Shown: positions 25,592-35,553, counted from the first letter of the stretch. The stretch: 64,000 bases of DNA from Lachnospiraceae bacterium (GCA_017624855.1 JAGAMF010000009.1:62001-126000); one strand, 5' to 3'. Numbers and translations: made by a program. Notes: a model not told the origin generated them from the sequence alone.

Positions 25592-25664
25592 TCGGTATGC
25601 AGAACGATAAAATTGGAGTGCGCTTGACTATAACTGAGCACGAAAGAACATAGGCGAGGTACAT

Positions 25665-26468
25665 ATGAACGGTGTAAATAAAACTTTATATATTCCTTTA
25701 TACGGTAAGTCCGAAGTCAGCAAAAAGAATATTATTTTAAAAGACCCCACAGCAGAGCATATATGGGAGCAGGAGGGATTTCCCTTAAAAGGAAAATCAA
25801 AATCAAAGTGGTTGGCATATTACATGGGTATGCGGGCCCGGGTGTTTGATGAATGGCTTCACGGAATGATGCAAAAGTATCCGGAGGCTGTGGTGCTTCA
25901 TATCGGTTGCGGAATGGACAGCAGAATTCACAGAGTCGGGGGAAATGCATTATGGTATGACATCGATTTTGAGGAAGTAATCAATGAGCGCAAAAAGTAT
26001 TATGAAGAGACGGATACCTATCATATGATTGCCTCTGACGCAAGAGATACATCATATCTTGCCAATATGCCTACAAAACAGGGAATTGTAGTGTTAGAAG
26101 GCATCAGCATGTACTTGAAACCGGAAGAATTGGAGAAGATGACGGCAGATTTGGCTGTGCATTTTGATAAGATACATATTCTCATGGATTGTTACACAAC
26201 AAAAGCCGCAAAAGCATCCAAACACAAGAATCCGATAAACGATGTGGGAGTTACTTTGGTATACGGTTTGGATGAGCCTACAAGGTTATCGGAAGCAGTC
26301 AGTAATACAGACGATCGCCTTGCTTCTTTTCAATTTGTAAAAGAACATAATATGACGCCGGATGAAATGGTGAAAGAATTAAAGGGTATGGAGAAAGCAA
26401 TTTTTAAAAGTGTTTTTGCAGGGAAACTTTCGAAATCTCTTTATCGGATGTATGAATTTGAAAAATGA
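25665..26468 (+). CDS. Class I SAM-dependent methyltransferase (PPM1/LCMT type)
   Basis: 267 residues. The leucine carboxyl methyltransferase-like pattern is clear: 'KWLAYYMGMRARVFDEWL', SAM motif 'VVLHIGCGMDSRIHRV', 'WYDIDFEEVINERKKYY' and 'VVLEGISMYLKPEELEKM'. The same family includes polyketide synthesis O-methyltransferases, so the substrate is open. A terminator follows, shared with the convergent amidase gene. Confidence 0.88.
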   Translation: MNGVNKTLYIPLYGKSEVSKKNIILKDPTAEHIWEQEGFPLKGKSKSKWLAYYMGMRARVFDEWLHGMMQKYPEAVVLHIGCGMDSRIHRVGGNALWYDIDFEEVINERKKYYEETDTYHMIASDARDTSYLANMPTKQGIVVLEGISMYLKPEELEKMTADLAVHFDKIHILMDCYTTKAAKASKHKNPINDVGVTLVYGLDEPTRLSEAVSNTDDRLASFQFVKEHNMTPDEMVKELKGMEKAIFKSVFAGKLSKSLYRMYEFEK

Positions 26469-26476
26469 AACAGTTA

Positions 26477-26522
26477 ATATCCTCAAATGAAACGATGTAT
26501 GTGCATTTGAGGATATTTTTTA
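26477..26522. terminator. Bidirectional terminator
   Basis: ATATCCTCAAATG and CATTTGAGGATAT form a perfect 13-bp stem with a 14-base loop, with T residues on both outward sides. It serves the methyltransferase and the amidase genes. Confidence 0.9.
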
Positions 26523-26529
26523 TGTGGTG

Positions 26530-27012
26530 TTACCATACCCTTACGCCGTCGATGTGAAGAAATCGCGCATGGTCATATTCGTAAGTGGACAAGGGTCTGT
26601 TCAATGCATCAAAGGTATGCGTGGCAACCAGAATTTCCGGCGTAACTGCGGTAATTACGGGAGAATGATAAAAATGTCCGTCGGCTGTGCCAAGCTGCAC
26701 AATGTCACCGGGTTTAGCTTCACTTGCAGCCACTTCGTGTGCAAAAGGCCCCACGGAGCGGTTATTCATTAAGAAATTATATAAAAAAGAAACACCGCTC
26801 CAAGAAGGGCTTCGGTCGTAGGAAGAACGGTAGTACCATCCGAAAGTCGGTGTATAATTCATAATTTTCGAACCGGCAAAAAGACATTGAGATGCAAAAT
26901 TTGTGCAATCTCCACCAATTTTTTCAAAATCGTAATAGGCAGGGTTTCTTTGCATTGCCCAGCGGCGTGCATATTCTACGGCAGTGGTGCGATTGTAAGG
27001 AACAATATGCAT
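26530..27012 (-). CDS. Amidase domain-containing protein (Amidase_6)
   Basis: 160 residues. Start 'YNRTTAVEYARRWAMQRNPAYYDFEKIGGDCTNFASQCLFAG' holds the catalytic Cys in GGDCTNFASQ, the family mark of Pfam PF12671. 'KPGDIVQL' and 'HSPVITAV' (His) follow. No signal peptide is visible, which is unusual for a cell-wall-acting amidase; it could act in the cytosol, in a spore, or be non-classically released. Confidence 0.85.
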   Translation of the reverse strand: MHIVPYNRTTAVEYARRWAMQRNPAYYDFEKIGGDCTNFASQCLFAGSKIMNYTPTFGWYYRSSYDRSPSWSGVSFLYNFLMNNRSVGPFAHEVAASEAKPGDIVQLGTADGHFYHSPVITAVTPEILVATHTFDALNRPLSTYEYDHARFLHIDGVRVW

Positions 27013-27306
27013 AAAGGCTCCAATATGGAATTTTCATAAAGTTTTATTGAATGAAGCTTTAAGGAAATTCTTTTTTATTTACTATATGTATCGATGGAAG
27101 AATGGTTCTTCGGTAAAAAGTATAAAAATAATATTTTTTTCAATAAAAACATATGAGTAAAATCGTAGATATATATGAAGTAAATAAAAATGAATGATTA
27201 CAAACGATAAATATTAATAATTTAAAAGATTCAATATTGACAAAGTAGCAAAAAGATACTAATGTAGTATTGAGAGTTGTTTTTGCGACCGGTGTATGAG
27301 GAGTGA
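27013..27306. other. AT-rich intergenic region
   Basis: No gene of reasonable size. It holds a TTGACA at 27237-27242 and, behind it, a 6-bp inverted repeat ATACTA-ATG-TAGTAT (27256-27270), possibly an operator for the lipoprotein gene. No good -10 box is clear at 17 bases. Confidence 0.6.
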
Positions 27307-29583
27307 ATGAATACGATGAAAAAATTGACAAGTATAGCAATTGTGCTATTTTCTTTGGTGTTGTTGGTCGGATGTAAATCTTCCGGGCAGAATGCATCAC
27401 AAAAGACCAATCAAATTTATAACTTAAATATTGTCAGTGCGGTAGAAAATGAAGACATGATTTATCATGTGTGGTATCCGGATACATATTATGCGTTCGA
27501 TCAAGCGAATATGAAATGCGCAGGCTATAAGATGAGCAATGCAACACAGCCTGAGAATATGGACATGGCGGATTTTACCTATATTACGGAGTATGTTGAA
27601 AATCTTCCTGAAAATAATAATTTTAGCAGCAATAAAGTGGCTTATAAAATCACCATGAATTACTACGATGCCTCAGGAAAAAGTCATAGTGTTTTTGTAA
27701 AAGGTTATGACGAGTTACCGGACGGATGGAGTGATTTTATCGATAAAGTCAACCAAATTTGCGGAGATACATATTTGTCGGGAGAAGGAGAGCTTACTAC
27801 TGTAACGCCGGAGTTTTTACAGCAGGCTTTTGGCGTGACGGATGAAGATGTGTATATCGGTACATTGGAAGACTTAATTGTCGATGGAAAATTGGAGTTA
27901 GATGATGTAACGGATTTTGATTTTAATATGCGAAATGAACTTGATTCCTATTATGCGGACCGATTGGAGCCGGTGATTAAGCCTTATCGTCCCACGGCTT
28001 TGACGATGCAAAACAGTACGGCGGAAGAATATGACCTGTTTGTAGATGCATTATTGAATGAATTGGGTGGCGATTGGGAGGAAACGGACAGCGATCAGGC
28101 CTATTTAAGAATGTTTCAAAGTGCGGATTTGGGAATGTCTTTTTATCTGGGAAGAAGTGCGGATTTGGATAAAATTCCGGTAAACACTGTCGGTGAATAT
28201 TATCGCATTGATTTGGATGCCCATATGGAATACATGATAAACAGTGTTGATTATTATTACAGCGCTGACCAAAAGTTTATTTTGGCATCCGGCGGAGGCA
28301 TGAGCGTTGAAGAAAGCGGTGTTATTATAAAATTTATTTATTTGGACGCGCAGGGAGCTGCAAACAGAGAAATAAACGATTCGGTTATGGAAGATTATGA
28401 AACTGTCCTGACACAGGCAATTGATTCGGTCAGTGCACAGCTTACCGATGGAATTCCGGTTGATGAAATTTTCTTACCTTCATATATTTGCATTATGGAC
28501 AGTTGCGAAGGTGACATGAATAATGACTTATACAAGGACATTGCATTGGTTTTGGAATTTACGGAAGAAGTACCGAACGAAAAAATTACAGGCTTTGAGC
28601 ATGGTTACGGCAGAAGAGTTCTATGTGTATTCAAGGATACCGGTCTTGGACAATGGGAATGCATGGGGAGAAACAGTAAAATCCTGTTGCAGACGGAGCA
28701 GGATACCTATGGCGATATTGTCATTGAAGACGGGAAACTGTTCCTTTCCATCGGTGGTGATACGCCCTGTAACTGGAACAATACCTATCGCTTCGGTTAT
28801 GTGAGAACCGGAAAAAGTCTCTGCCTGGAACGCATTGAAGATTGGCAGACCAAGCAAAATACCGATGCAGGCTTTTATATTGCATTTGATTACGATACCG
28901 GAGTTATTACCTATCACAATATAAAAGACCATAAAAAAGAAAGTACCACAGGCTTGTATCGTATTGCCATGTTTCCGGTAGATAAGTTTGCCGGAGGACC
29001 CGCTTTTGAAGAGGTAGAGGTAAGCGAAGAACATTCGGCAAAGCCAACGGAATTTTTTTGTGAAGAGGCAGATAAGTTAAAGCCGTTGTATGAAGAGATA
29101 TCCCTTGAAGCGGGTACTGAGATAGAATACTTTAAGTGGGTTGGGGATGGCGAACATTGTCTGCGCGTCGGTATCTGTTATGAAGAGGAGCAAGAGGATG
29201 CCTACCAACATAAAGAGGATTACTGGTTCTTTTATGATGAGCAGGGAAATTTTGTGCAGGTATTGCACGAAGATTATGAAGGCATTCATATCGGTTCCGG
29301 TTGTGATTTTGATGCGCATTTTGAGGATGTAACTTTTGATGGTTATGAGGATTTGATTGTATCTGTTGGGGATGGTAGATACGAAAGATATTATACTGCT
29401 TATGTGTATGAGAACGGAAAGTATGTATATAAAAAGTCTTTTGAACAGATTCCCACTTATAAGGTTGATGCCGAAGCTAAAATAATAACCGGTGAAATGG
29501 GACCTGCTCATGACACCACATATTATACTTTTGGTTACGAAAACGGAGAATTTATTCTTTTGTCGGAGAAGAAAGAACCTTAA
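27307..29583 (+). CDS. Large lipoprotein, paralogue of the one at 33187
   Basis: 758 residues. An N-terminal signal with lipobox LVGC (Cys about residue 22) marks a lipid-anchored surface protein. The first 230 residues resemble residues 30-220 of the lipoprotein at 33187 ('LPDGWSDFIDKVNQICGDTYLSGEGEL' against 'FPEGWDEFIAEVNRICGGDYLTGTGEI'). A C-terminal part with 'DVTFDGYEDLIVSVGDG' looks like a VCBS/FG-GAP-like or repeat-type strand pattern. Function unknown. Both ATG 27307 and ATG 27316 are possible starts; the first is given. Confidence 0.8.
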   Translation: MNTMKKLTSIAIVLFSLVLLVGCKSSGQNASQKTNQIYNLNIVSAVENEDMIYHVWYPDTYYAFDQANMKCAGYKMSNATQPENMDMADFTYITEYVENLPENNNFSSNKVAYKITMNYYDASGKSHSVFVKGYDELPDGWSDFIDKVNQICGDTYLSGEGELTTVTPEFLQQAFGVTDEDVYIGTLEDLIVDGKLELDDVTDFDFNMRNELDSYYADRLEPVIKPYRPTALTMQNSTAEEYDLFVDALLNELGGDWEETDSDQAYLRMFQSADLGMSFYLGRSADLDKIPVNTVGEYYRIDLDAHMEYMINSVDYYYSADQKFILASGGGMSVEESGVIIKFIYLDAQGAANREINDSVMEDYETVLTQAIDSVSAQLTDGIPVDEIFLPSYICIMDSCEGDMNNDLYKDIALVLEFTEEVPNEKITGFEHGYGRRVLCVFKDTGLGQWECMGRNSKILLQTEQDTYGDIVIEDGKLFLSIGGDTPCNWNNTYRFGYVRTGKSLCLERIEDWQTKQNTDAGFYIAFDYDTGVITYHNIKDHKKESTTGLYRIAMFPVDKFAGGPAFEEVEVSEEHSAKPTEFFCEEADKLKPLYEEISLEAGTEIEYFKWVGDGEHCLRVGICYEEEQEDAYQHKEDYWFFYDEQGNFVQVLHEDYEGIHIGSGCDFDAHFEDVTFDGYEDLIVSVGDGRYERYYTAYVYENGKYVYKKSFEQIPTYKVDAEAKIITGEMGPAHDTTYYTFGYENGEFILLSEKKEP

Positions 29584-29661
29584 ATAAAACGGATATTTTT
29601 AATGACGAGCAATGCTATAAATGATAGAATATAGGTGCATGAAAAAGAGAGGTATGCACTG

Positions 29662-31398
29662 ATGACAGAAGAAAATGTAATGAAAAACAGAATGGTTGAA
29701 TGGGGGCTTCGTATCCTTGGGATTGTTTTAATCTTGTTTCCCATTATCCTTATTCCTTTGACCGGTTCCAAAATCGTTTTTTACAACAATGATGATTTGT
29801 TTTTACAGGAATTGGTGTCCGGCGCAATGACAGGTACACCGGAGTCCCATTTGATTTATATCGGCTATCTGACGGGATGGTTATTAAGCCGCCTCTATAT
29901 TGTTTTACCTCAGGTGCCCTGGTATGGCTTGTGGCTGTGTGGTTGTTTATATGGCAGTGTGGTTTACATAATATACAAATTATCCCTTTTGATAGAAGAC
30001 AAGCTTTGGCGTATGGTGTTTATGGCAGGAAGCATGTTGGTATGTTGTGCCTTTTTATTTCAACATTTACTTAGCCTGCAGTATACTACGGTTACGGCGG
30101 TATTGGCAGCCTGTGCTATTGTGATCTTCCTTTGTACCAAACCTTGTGACAATGTAAAAGAATATTTATTGGACAGTATTCCGGGTTTTGTTTTCTGGGC
30201 ACTTTCTTTTGAACTGCGAAACAAGGCGTGTTTTATGATTCTTGCCGTATTTATTGTTTTGGTAATTGTCCGAATTCTTAAGGATAAAAAGAACCTAAAA
30301 GCCATCATGGCTTATATTGGCGTGCTGATGGGCTTGATTGTAATGCTTTCAGCTGTGGAAGTCGTGGCGTATTCATCGCAGGAGTGGCAGGCGTTTAAAC
30401 GATATAATGAAGCAAGAGAAGAACTTTTGGATTTCAAGGGTTATCCTCTCTATGATGATTATACAGCTGTTTATGAGGAACTTGGCATAAGTGCTTCTGC
30501 CTATGATGCGGCAAAAAATCATTACCTGTTGCTTTTGGAAGAGAATATTAATGCAGAGGCTTTTGAAACATTGGCGGAGGCGGAAGATAAAAGCTTTGAT
30601 GCGATTACTTTTATAAAAGAATTTATCATTGAGCAGTATATCTCATATGGAGATTATCCCATTAATTTTTTCGTGTATTTTTTATATATTGCAACGGTAG
30701 TGTTGCTGATTTTGTTCCGTAGAAAACAGTTTTTATGGGAAGTGGCAGGATTATTTGTGGCAAGAAATGCAATTTGGGCATATTTGGTCCTTGGCGGTCG
30801 AATTGTACCCTGGGTTACGCAGGGACTCTATATTATGGAGTTCTTTGTGCTGGTAAGTATTCTTGCATGCAGTAAGTTGTGGGATGAGTCTAAACCAATA
30901 AAGGGAAGTTCGCTTGTCTCAAAAGTACTTCTTTTTGGTCTGATTGCCTGTGTTATGACCGGGATTATTCGCACAAATACGGTGATTGATTATAACAAAT
31001 ACGCACGGATAGAGGCAGAGAATTACATTGATTTAAGAGCGTATTGTACGGAACATGAAGAGAATCTGTATCTGATGGATGTGTTAAGCGTATACGCAAT
31101 GAATTATTATGCTTTGGCAGATATGCCGGAGTCGGCAGGGAATATGGTATTGCTTGGCGGATGGCCGGTAAAAAGTCCTTGGAGCGACAGAATTGGGGCA
31201 AATTACGGTATCGATTCTTATATGGATGCGGTACGAACCGAAGAAAATGTATATTTTATCTACTTGGATGAACCGGCTACGGGATACGAATATCTGGAGA
31301 AGTATCTTGCAGACAAAGGGGTTGCGAAGCAAGTGACGGTGGTGGATACATTGACGACCGACTATGGTAAAACCTATCTGATTCTTGGGGTGCAGTAG
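29662..31398 (+). CDS. Multi-pass membrane protein, unrecognised
   Basis: 578 residues from the ATG at 29662, chosen for AGAGAGG 9 bases before it. About ten hydrophobic segments are seen, and a long soluble loop of roughly 90 residues (about 225-315) follows the seventh. A C-terminal soluble part contains 'NYGIDSYMDAVRTEENVYFIYLDEPATGYEYLEKYLAD'. The layout resembles GT-C type glycosyltransferases, but no catalytic motif was found. Function not assigned. Confidence 0.7.
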   Translation: MTEENVMKNRMVEWGLRILGIVLILFPIILIPLTGSKIVFYNNDDLFLQELVSGAMTGTPESHLIYIGYLTGWLLSRLYIVLPQVPWYGLWLCGCLYGSVVYIIYKLSLLIEDKLWRMVFMAGSMLVCCAFLFQHLLSLQYTTVTAVLAACAIVIFLCTKPCDNVKEYLLDSIPGFVFWALSFELRNKACFMILAVFIVLVIVRILKDKKNLKAIMAYIGVLMGLIVMLSAVEVVAYSSQEWQAFKRYNEAREELLDFKGYPLYDDYTAVYEELGISASAYDAAKNHYLLLLEENINAEAFETLAEAEDKSFDAITFIKEFIIEQYISYGDYPINFFVYFLYIATVVLLILFRRKQFLWEVAGLFVARNAIWAYLVLGGRIVPWVTQGLYIMEFFVLVSILACSKLWDESKPIKGSSLVSKVLLFGLIACVMTGIIRTNTVIDYNKYARIEAENYIDLRAYCTEHEENLYLMDVLSVYAMNYYALADMPESAGNMVLLGGWPVKSPWSDRIGANYGIDSYMDAVRTEENVYFIYLDEPATGYEYLEKYLADKGVAKQVTVVDTLTTDYGKTYLILGVQ

Positions 31399-31466
31399 AT
31401 GATAGATGGGGATAAATAATGAATATAGATTCAGACAAATTTTTATAAAAGCGAAAGAGGCAGTAT

Positions 31467-31898
31467 ATGTATTTTGATGATTTTGTATTAAATGAAACCA
31501 TAGATATTAAACCGGTAATAATTGATAAAGGCGAAATGATGGATTTTGCCAAACGATATGATAATATTCCTTTGCATACCGATGAAGAATATGCGAAGAA
31601 TACATATTTTGGCAGAATTATTGCTCCGGGTGTTATGTCTTTTATGGCGGTTTGGGCGAATTATTTGGAAATTGATTTGGCCGGCGAGGAATTGATTGCA
31701 GGTAAATCTACCAAAATTGAGTGGTTTAAGCCTGTATTCGCAGAGGATGTTTTGACTGCGAAGGCAGTAATAACCGCATTGACGGAGCGGAATGAGAAGA
31801 ACGGTATCGTGGAGCTTACCTTTTATGTGAAGAATCAGAATGATGAATTGGTGTTGACCGATGTGACCGAGATGATTGTGAAAAAACGGAGAAAGTAA
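31467..31898 (+). CDS. MaoC-like hydratase/dehydratase
   Basis: 143 residues, hot-dog fold. 'FAKRYDNIPLHTDEEYAKNTYFGRIIAPGVMSFM' carries the catalytic Asp/His pair (D...H) and 'IIAPG' typical of MaoC and (R)-hydratases. The enzyme is expected to hydrate an enoyl-CoA or act on a related acyl thioester. It lies 2 bases before the next lipoprotein gene, so it may be carried in its transcript. Confidence 0.88.
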   Translation: MYFDDFVLNETIDIKPVIIDKGEMMDFAKRYDNIPLHTDEEYAKNTYFGRIIAPGVMSFMAVWANYLEIDLAGEELIAGKSTKIEWFKPVFAEDVLTAKAVITALTERNEKNGIVELTFYVKNQNDELVLTDVTEMIVKKRRK

Positions 31899-31900
31899 GA

Positions 31901-33172
31901 ATGAAAAAGAGTGTAATTGGGTGTTTATGTCTGCTTGGAATTATAGGAATAATCGGTTGCAGGGCGGCTGAAGAGAATGTGTTCGCGGAAGATTTGCAGC
32001 AACCGGTGTCCGTGGAAGAAGAGATGGCAGAACCGGAAACGGATGTGGGGAGCATTACAGACAGAGAGGGGAATGTATATGAAACGCAGGAAGCTTTCTT
32101 GACGGCTTTCGGTTTTGAAGATGCAGAACCTTTTTATGAATTTTATGATGAGGATGAACTGCAACTGGTGCTTTATTTTATGGAAGATGTAGGGCGCGGT
32201 TGTGGTATTTATCTAAAAGAAAATTCAGGATTTTCTTTTGATTATGTAAGCGAGACAAGCGGTGACGGGGCAGTAAATGAACCTAAATTTACCGTGATGA
32301 ATGACGGAAGTATGCAGTATTACATATATCGTGGGTACGGTGATTTGCCCAAGTACAGGCTTACTTTAACCAAGCATAAAGATGGCTATATTCCCAATAT
32401 GGCTAAAGTAATCTACAAGCCGGAAATAGAGGGTGAGTTGTCGGCAGAAGAGGCGATGGAAGAAGCCTCTGCATTTGCCGCATATGATGCCACGGATGCC
32501 TACGGAATTCCCGAGGAAGAACCTATGTGGTTTTACAGTGAGGAAAGTTATTTGGAATCCATGGGATTTGCTGAGACCGAGCCGCTCATCGATTATTTTG
32601 ATGCGGAGGGAAAACATCTGATTACAGCCTATTATGACCCTACAACCGAAATCGGTTGCAGTATACAGACCATGTGGGACGGAAGAAGAGTCGGCTATGT
32701 TTTTACCTGCAGAAATGAAGAAAAGTGGGATGGCTATGGAGTGGATTACATGGCATTTACTACTTTAGACGGAACAGATCCCAAAGAGCATTACGGAACA
32801 GAAGAAAGTTATGAAGAACTGGTGGAATATGATAAAGAAGGTCGCGTGACCTCTTTTATCTCAAGTGTTGAGTCGGATATTACGGGAGAAGTAAGGCAGG
32901 AGCAGCTTTTATCCATACAATATGAGTACTACGAGAACGGAAATATAAAATATCGACACTATGTATCCAATCACATGTTGTTTGCTACTTCCGGTTCGCC
33001 TTCGGAAAGTTATTTTGACGAGCAGGGAAGGCTTGTGTATGAATGGTCTTACATTACCCATGGTAGCCTTCATGATTATTATGTGTATAAAGGAGACAGC
33101 GACAAGCCTTCGTATATTTTATATTTGGATGACAATCATGATTGGTGTTATAACTGGGTGGTTGTAAAATAA
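31901..33172 (+). CDS. Lipoprotein with internal duplication
   Basis: 423 residues. The signal ends in the lipobox IIGC (Cys about residue 20). Two internal repeats are seen: about 62-120 'QEAFLTAFGFEDAEPFYEF' and about 205-265 'EESYLESMGFAETEPLIDY', each followed by a Gly-Cys-Gly/Ser strand pattern (GCGIYLK, GCSIQTM). From about 285 a beta-rich YD-like part with 'SIQYEYYENGNIKYRHYV' follows. Function unknown. Only 2 bases separate it from the MaoC gene. Confidence 0.8.
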   Translation: MKKSVIGCLCLLGIIGIIGCRAAEENVFAEDLQQPVSVEEEMAEPETDVGSITDREGNVYETQEAFLTAFGFEDAEPFYEFYDEDELQLVLYFMEDVGRGCGIYLKENSGFSFDYVSETSGDGAVNEPKFTVMNDGSMQYYIYRGYGDLPKYRLTLTKHKDGYIPNMAKVIYKPEIEGELSAEEAMEEASAFAAYDATDAYGIPEEEPMWFYSEESYLESMGFAETEPLIDYFDAEGKHLITAYYDPTTEIGCSIQTMWDGRRVGYVFTCRNEEKWDGYGVDYMAFTTLDGTDPKEHYGTEESYEELVEYDKEGRVTSFISSVESDITGEVRQEQLLSIQYEYYENGNIKYRHYVSNHMLFATSGSPSESYFDEQGRLVYEWSYITHGSLHDYYVYKGDSDKPSYILYLDDNHDWCYNWVVVK

Positions 33173-33186
33173 AAGGAGTAATGTGG

Positions 33187-34794
33187 ATGAAGAAAAAACA
33201 AGGTATAATGCTTTTTCTTGTTGTGGGAATTCTCGTGTTGACCGGATGTTTAGGCGGTTCTAACAACGGACAGAATAACGCAAGCCAGGGCGGAGCGATT
33301 CAACCCGGAATGCAGGTGGTAAGCCTTGATGTACATTCTTATGCAGAGAACGAGCAGGGCATTTATTCCGTGGAATATCCGGAAACGGTAAGGCGAATTT
33401 CGGCACAAACCAACGGAGAATTACAAATCGAAGCGTTGTCAGGTTGCACTTTGCCGGAGAATTTAACCGAAGAAGAGATCGAATACTTATATAATTACAT
33501 TACGGCTCTGCCGGAGTCTGATTGGAGCGGTGACGATGCGGACGGCTATGTCTTTTACGTCTATTTTACTTATAAGGTAGGTAGTAAAGAGATGAAAGTA
33601 TCAAGGCACGGATACAATGCGTTTCCGGAAGGTTGGGATGAATTTATTGCGGAAGTGAATCGTATCTGTGGCGGAGACTATCTGACGGGAACCGGCGAAA
33701 TTCAGCGTATGGATGCTACGTTTGTGGAAGAGGTCTATGGCATTACGGATGATGACATTGTTGGCTGCACCCTGGAAGAATATCTTGCAATGTATCATTG
33801 GGAGATGGGGCATGCCATCAGTGAAAACTGGATTTTAAAAGACTGGGTAAAAGAGCATAACCGAATTGTCGCTTTCGAAGAGCATAGTTCGACAGAGTTA
33901 AGAAATGCGGACAGCACCGAAGATGAGTTTCAGGTTATGGTTTATGATTATATGAATACTCTACAGGAGACCGGTGAATGGACGGAAATGGAACGGGGAG
34001 TGGATGCTCCTGCAAGTGTGCGGTATTTCAGACAGAGCGACGGCTCCGGCGTGGTGATTATGGGCAGAACTGCGGATATTAAAGGGTTGAATCTTCAAGA
34101 ACCCGGTGAAAGAATACCGTATTACCGGATTTTATGTGTGGAAAACACGGATAAGTATGATTTATTGCCATATGCACCTTTTTATTACAGTAATGATGAT
34201 AAATTCTTTTTGGTGTGTTATAATGTGGAAGATGAGGTGATTTCTTCCTTTGTACAGGAGAGAAGCGATGATTATTATGAGAATCTCATCGCTACGGTAT
34301 TGGATGAAAGTAGCCCGGAAACCATGGATATGACCATGCGCTTGGAGGACTATCCTTGGGAGACGGTAATGTACTATATCGGTGATTATGTGCCGGAAGA
34401 GATTGTGATTACCCAAAGTACCGGAAAAGAATATTTGGCATTTTTGGATGCATTCCAAGAAAAAGTCGGTAAAACAGAGTCCGGAGAACCCCGCTTGACA
34501 GAAATGAGTGAGTGTCAATTTGATGGATTCATCGGTTTTTGGGATATTAACAACGATAATTTGGGAGATGAGATTTATATTGCGCCTTCCATTGTTTTAG
34601 ACGATTGTGAGTTTGAATTGTGTGAGATGTATGATAAGACCTATTACTGTATAGCAGACAGAGAAGGTAATCCGGAAGGAATGGTATATTCTTATAATTT
34701 TATTTACAGTAAAGACGGTAAATACATTATGATATATGATTCTCATTATACTCGATTGGATATATTGATGAGCTTTATTGAATGTGAATATTAA
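33187..34794 (+). CDS. Lipoprotein, paralogue of the one at 27307
   Basis: 535 residues from the ATG at 33187; AAAGGAG ends 8 bases before it, while the ATG at 33181 is only 2 bases away. Lipobox TGC near residue 21. Residues 30-220 align with the 27307 protein, including 'YNYITALPESDWS' against 'ITEYVENLPENNNFS' and 'EGWDEFIAEVNRICGGDYLTGTGEI'. A C-terminal region again has a strand-rich pattern. It lies 14 bases after the previous lipoprotein gene. Function unknown. Confidence 0.8.
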   Translation: MKKKQGIMLFLVVGILVLTGCLGGSNNGQNNASQGGAIQPGMQVVSLDVHSYAENEQGIYSVEYPETVRRISAQTNGELQIEALSGCTLPENLTEEEIEYLYNYITALPESDWSGDDADGYVFYVYFTYKVGSKEMKVSRHGYNAFPEGWDEFIAEVNRICGGDYLTGTGEIQRMDATFVEEVYGITDDDIVGCTLEEYLAMYHWEMGHAISENWILKDWVKEHNRIVAFEEHSSTELRNADSTEDEFQVMVYDYMNTLQETGEWTEMERGVDAPASVRYFRQSDGSGVVIMGRTADIKGLNLQEPGERIPYYRILCVENTDKYDLLPYAPFYYSNDDKFFLVCYNVEDEVISSFVQERSDDYYENLIATVLDESSPETMDMTMRLEDYPWETVMYYIGDYVPEEIVITQSTGKEYLAFLDAFQEKVGKTESGEPRLTEMSECQFDGFIGFWDINNDNLGDEIYIAPSIVLDDCEFELCEMYDKTYYCIADREGNPEGMVYSYNFIYSKDGKYIMIYDSHYTRLDILMSFIECEY

Positions 34795-34812
34795 AATACA
34801 GGAGGAAGAAAA

Positions 34813-35553
34813 ATGAAAAAGAAGTTACTTGTTGTGGCATGTGTAGTTTCCATGATGGCATTGTGTGCATGTGATTTACCCATTGTGTCTGAAAGCGAGT
34901 ATAATGCAGTGGTTGCAGAGAAGGATGCTTACATTGAGGAGTGTAGTGAGTTGGCATCCGAAGTGGAATCTTACGAAGCTGAAGTTGAGAGCTTAAATTC
35001 CGAAATTGTTGATTTACAGACAGAGGTTGCCCTGTTGGAGACAGAGAATATTAATCTGACATCTGAGCTGGAAGATGCTAAGGATTCGGCGATTCCCGGC
35101 TTGGGCGATGAAATTATTTTTGAAATTTCTGACAAAGCAGCGTTAAAATTCAGATTGCCTGAAGGTTTCAAAGAACTGGAAAAAGATACTTACGGACCCG
35201 GTAATATGGATACCTCAAATATTATTCTGCGCACTGAAAAAACCAATTCCTATAATTTGGATTTTACCCAGGAAGATTTGGAAAATCAGTTGTTAACCTC
35301 TTACGAAGCATTAGGGCTTGAAATAGATGACATTGAATTTAAAACATTTGAGTGGGGTGAGGTAAACGGTTACGATACTTTGATTATCGATATGGAATAC
35401 GAGCTTGCCGGAAATTCATTGCAGCAAATCGAATTTATCATTCAGGTAGAGAACAACACTTGTGTAATTGTGTACACCACAGCCGAACAGTTTGGTTGGT
35501 ATGAAGATTATTTAAAGAGTGCCGATACCATTCAAATTGGATTTGTAGAATAA
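34813..35553 (+). CDS. Lipoprotein with N-terminal coiled coil
   Basis: 246 residues. Lipobox LCAC (Cys about residue 20) follows a signal segment. A heptad-rich stretch of about 80 residues ('SEYNAVVAEKDAYIEECS' through 'LETENINLTSELEDA') predicts a coiled coil, then a compact domain of about 150 residues follows. Function unknown; a spacer or dimer function of the coil is likely. AGGAGGAAGAAA precedes the ATG, and it lies 18 bases after the 33187 gene, so it is probably co-transcribed. Confidence 0.85.
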   Translation: MKKKLLVVACVVSMMALCACDLPIVSESEYNAVVAEKDAYIEECSELASEVESYEAEVESLNSEIVDLQTEVALLETENINLTSELEDAKDSAIPGLGDEIIFEISDKAALKFRLPEGFKELEKDTYGPGNMDTSNIILRTEKTNSYNLDFTQEDLENQLLTSYEALGLEIDDIEFKTFEWGEVNGYDTLIIDMEYELAGNSLQQIEFIIQVENNTCVIVYTTAEQFGWYEDYLKSADTIQIGFVE

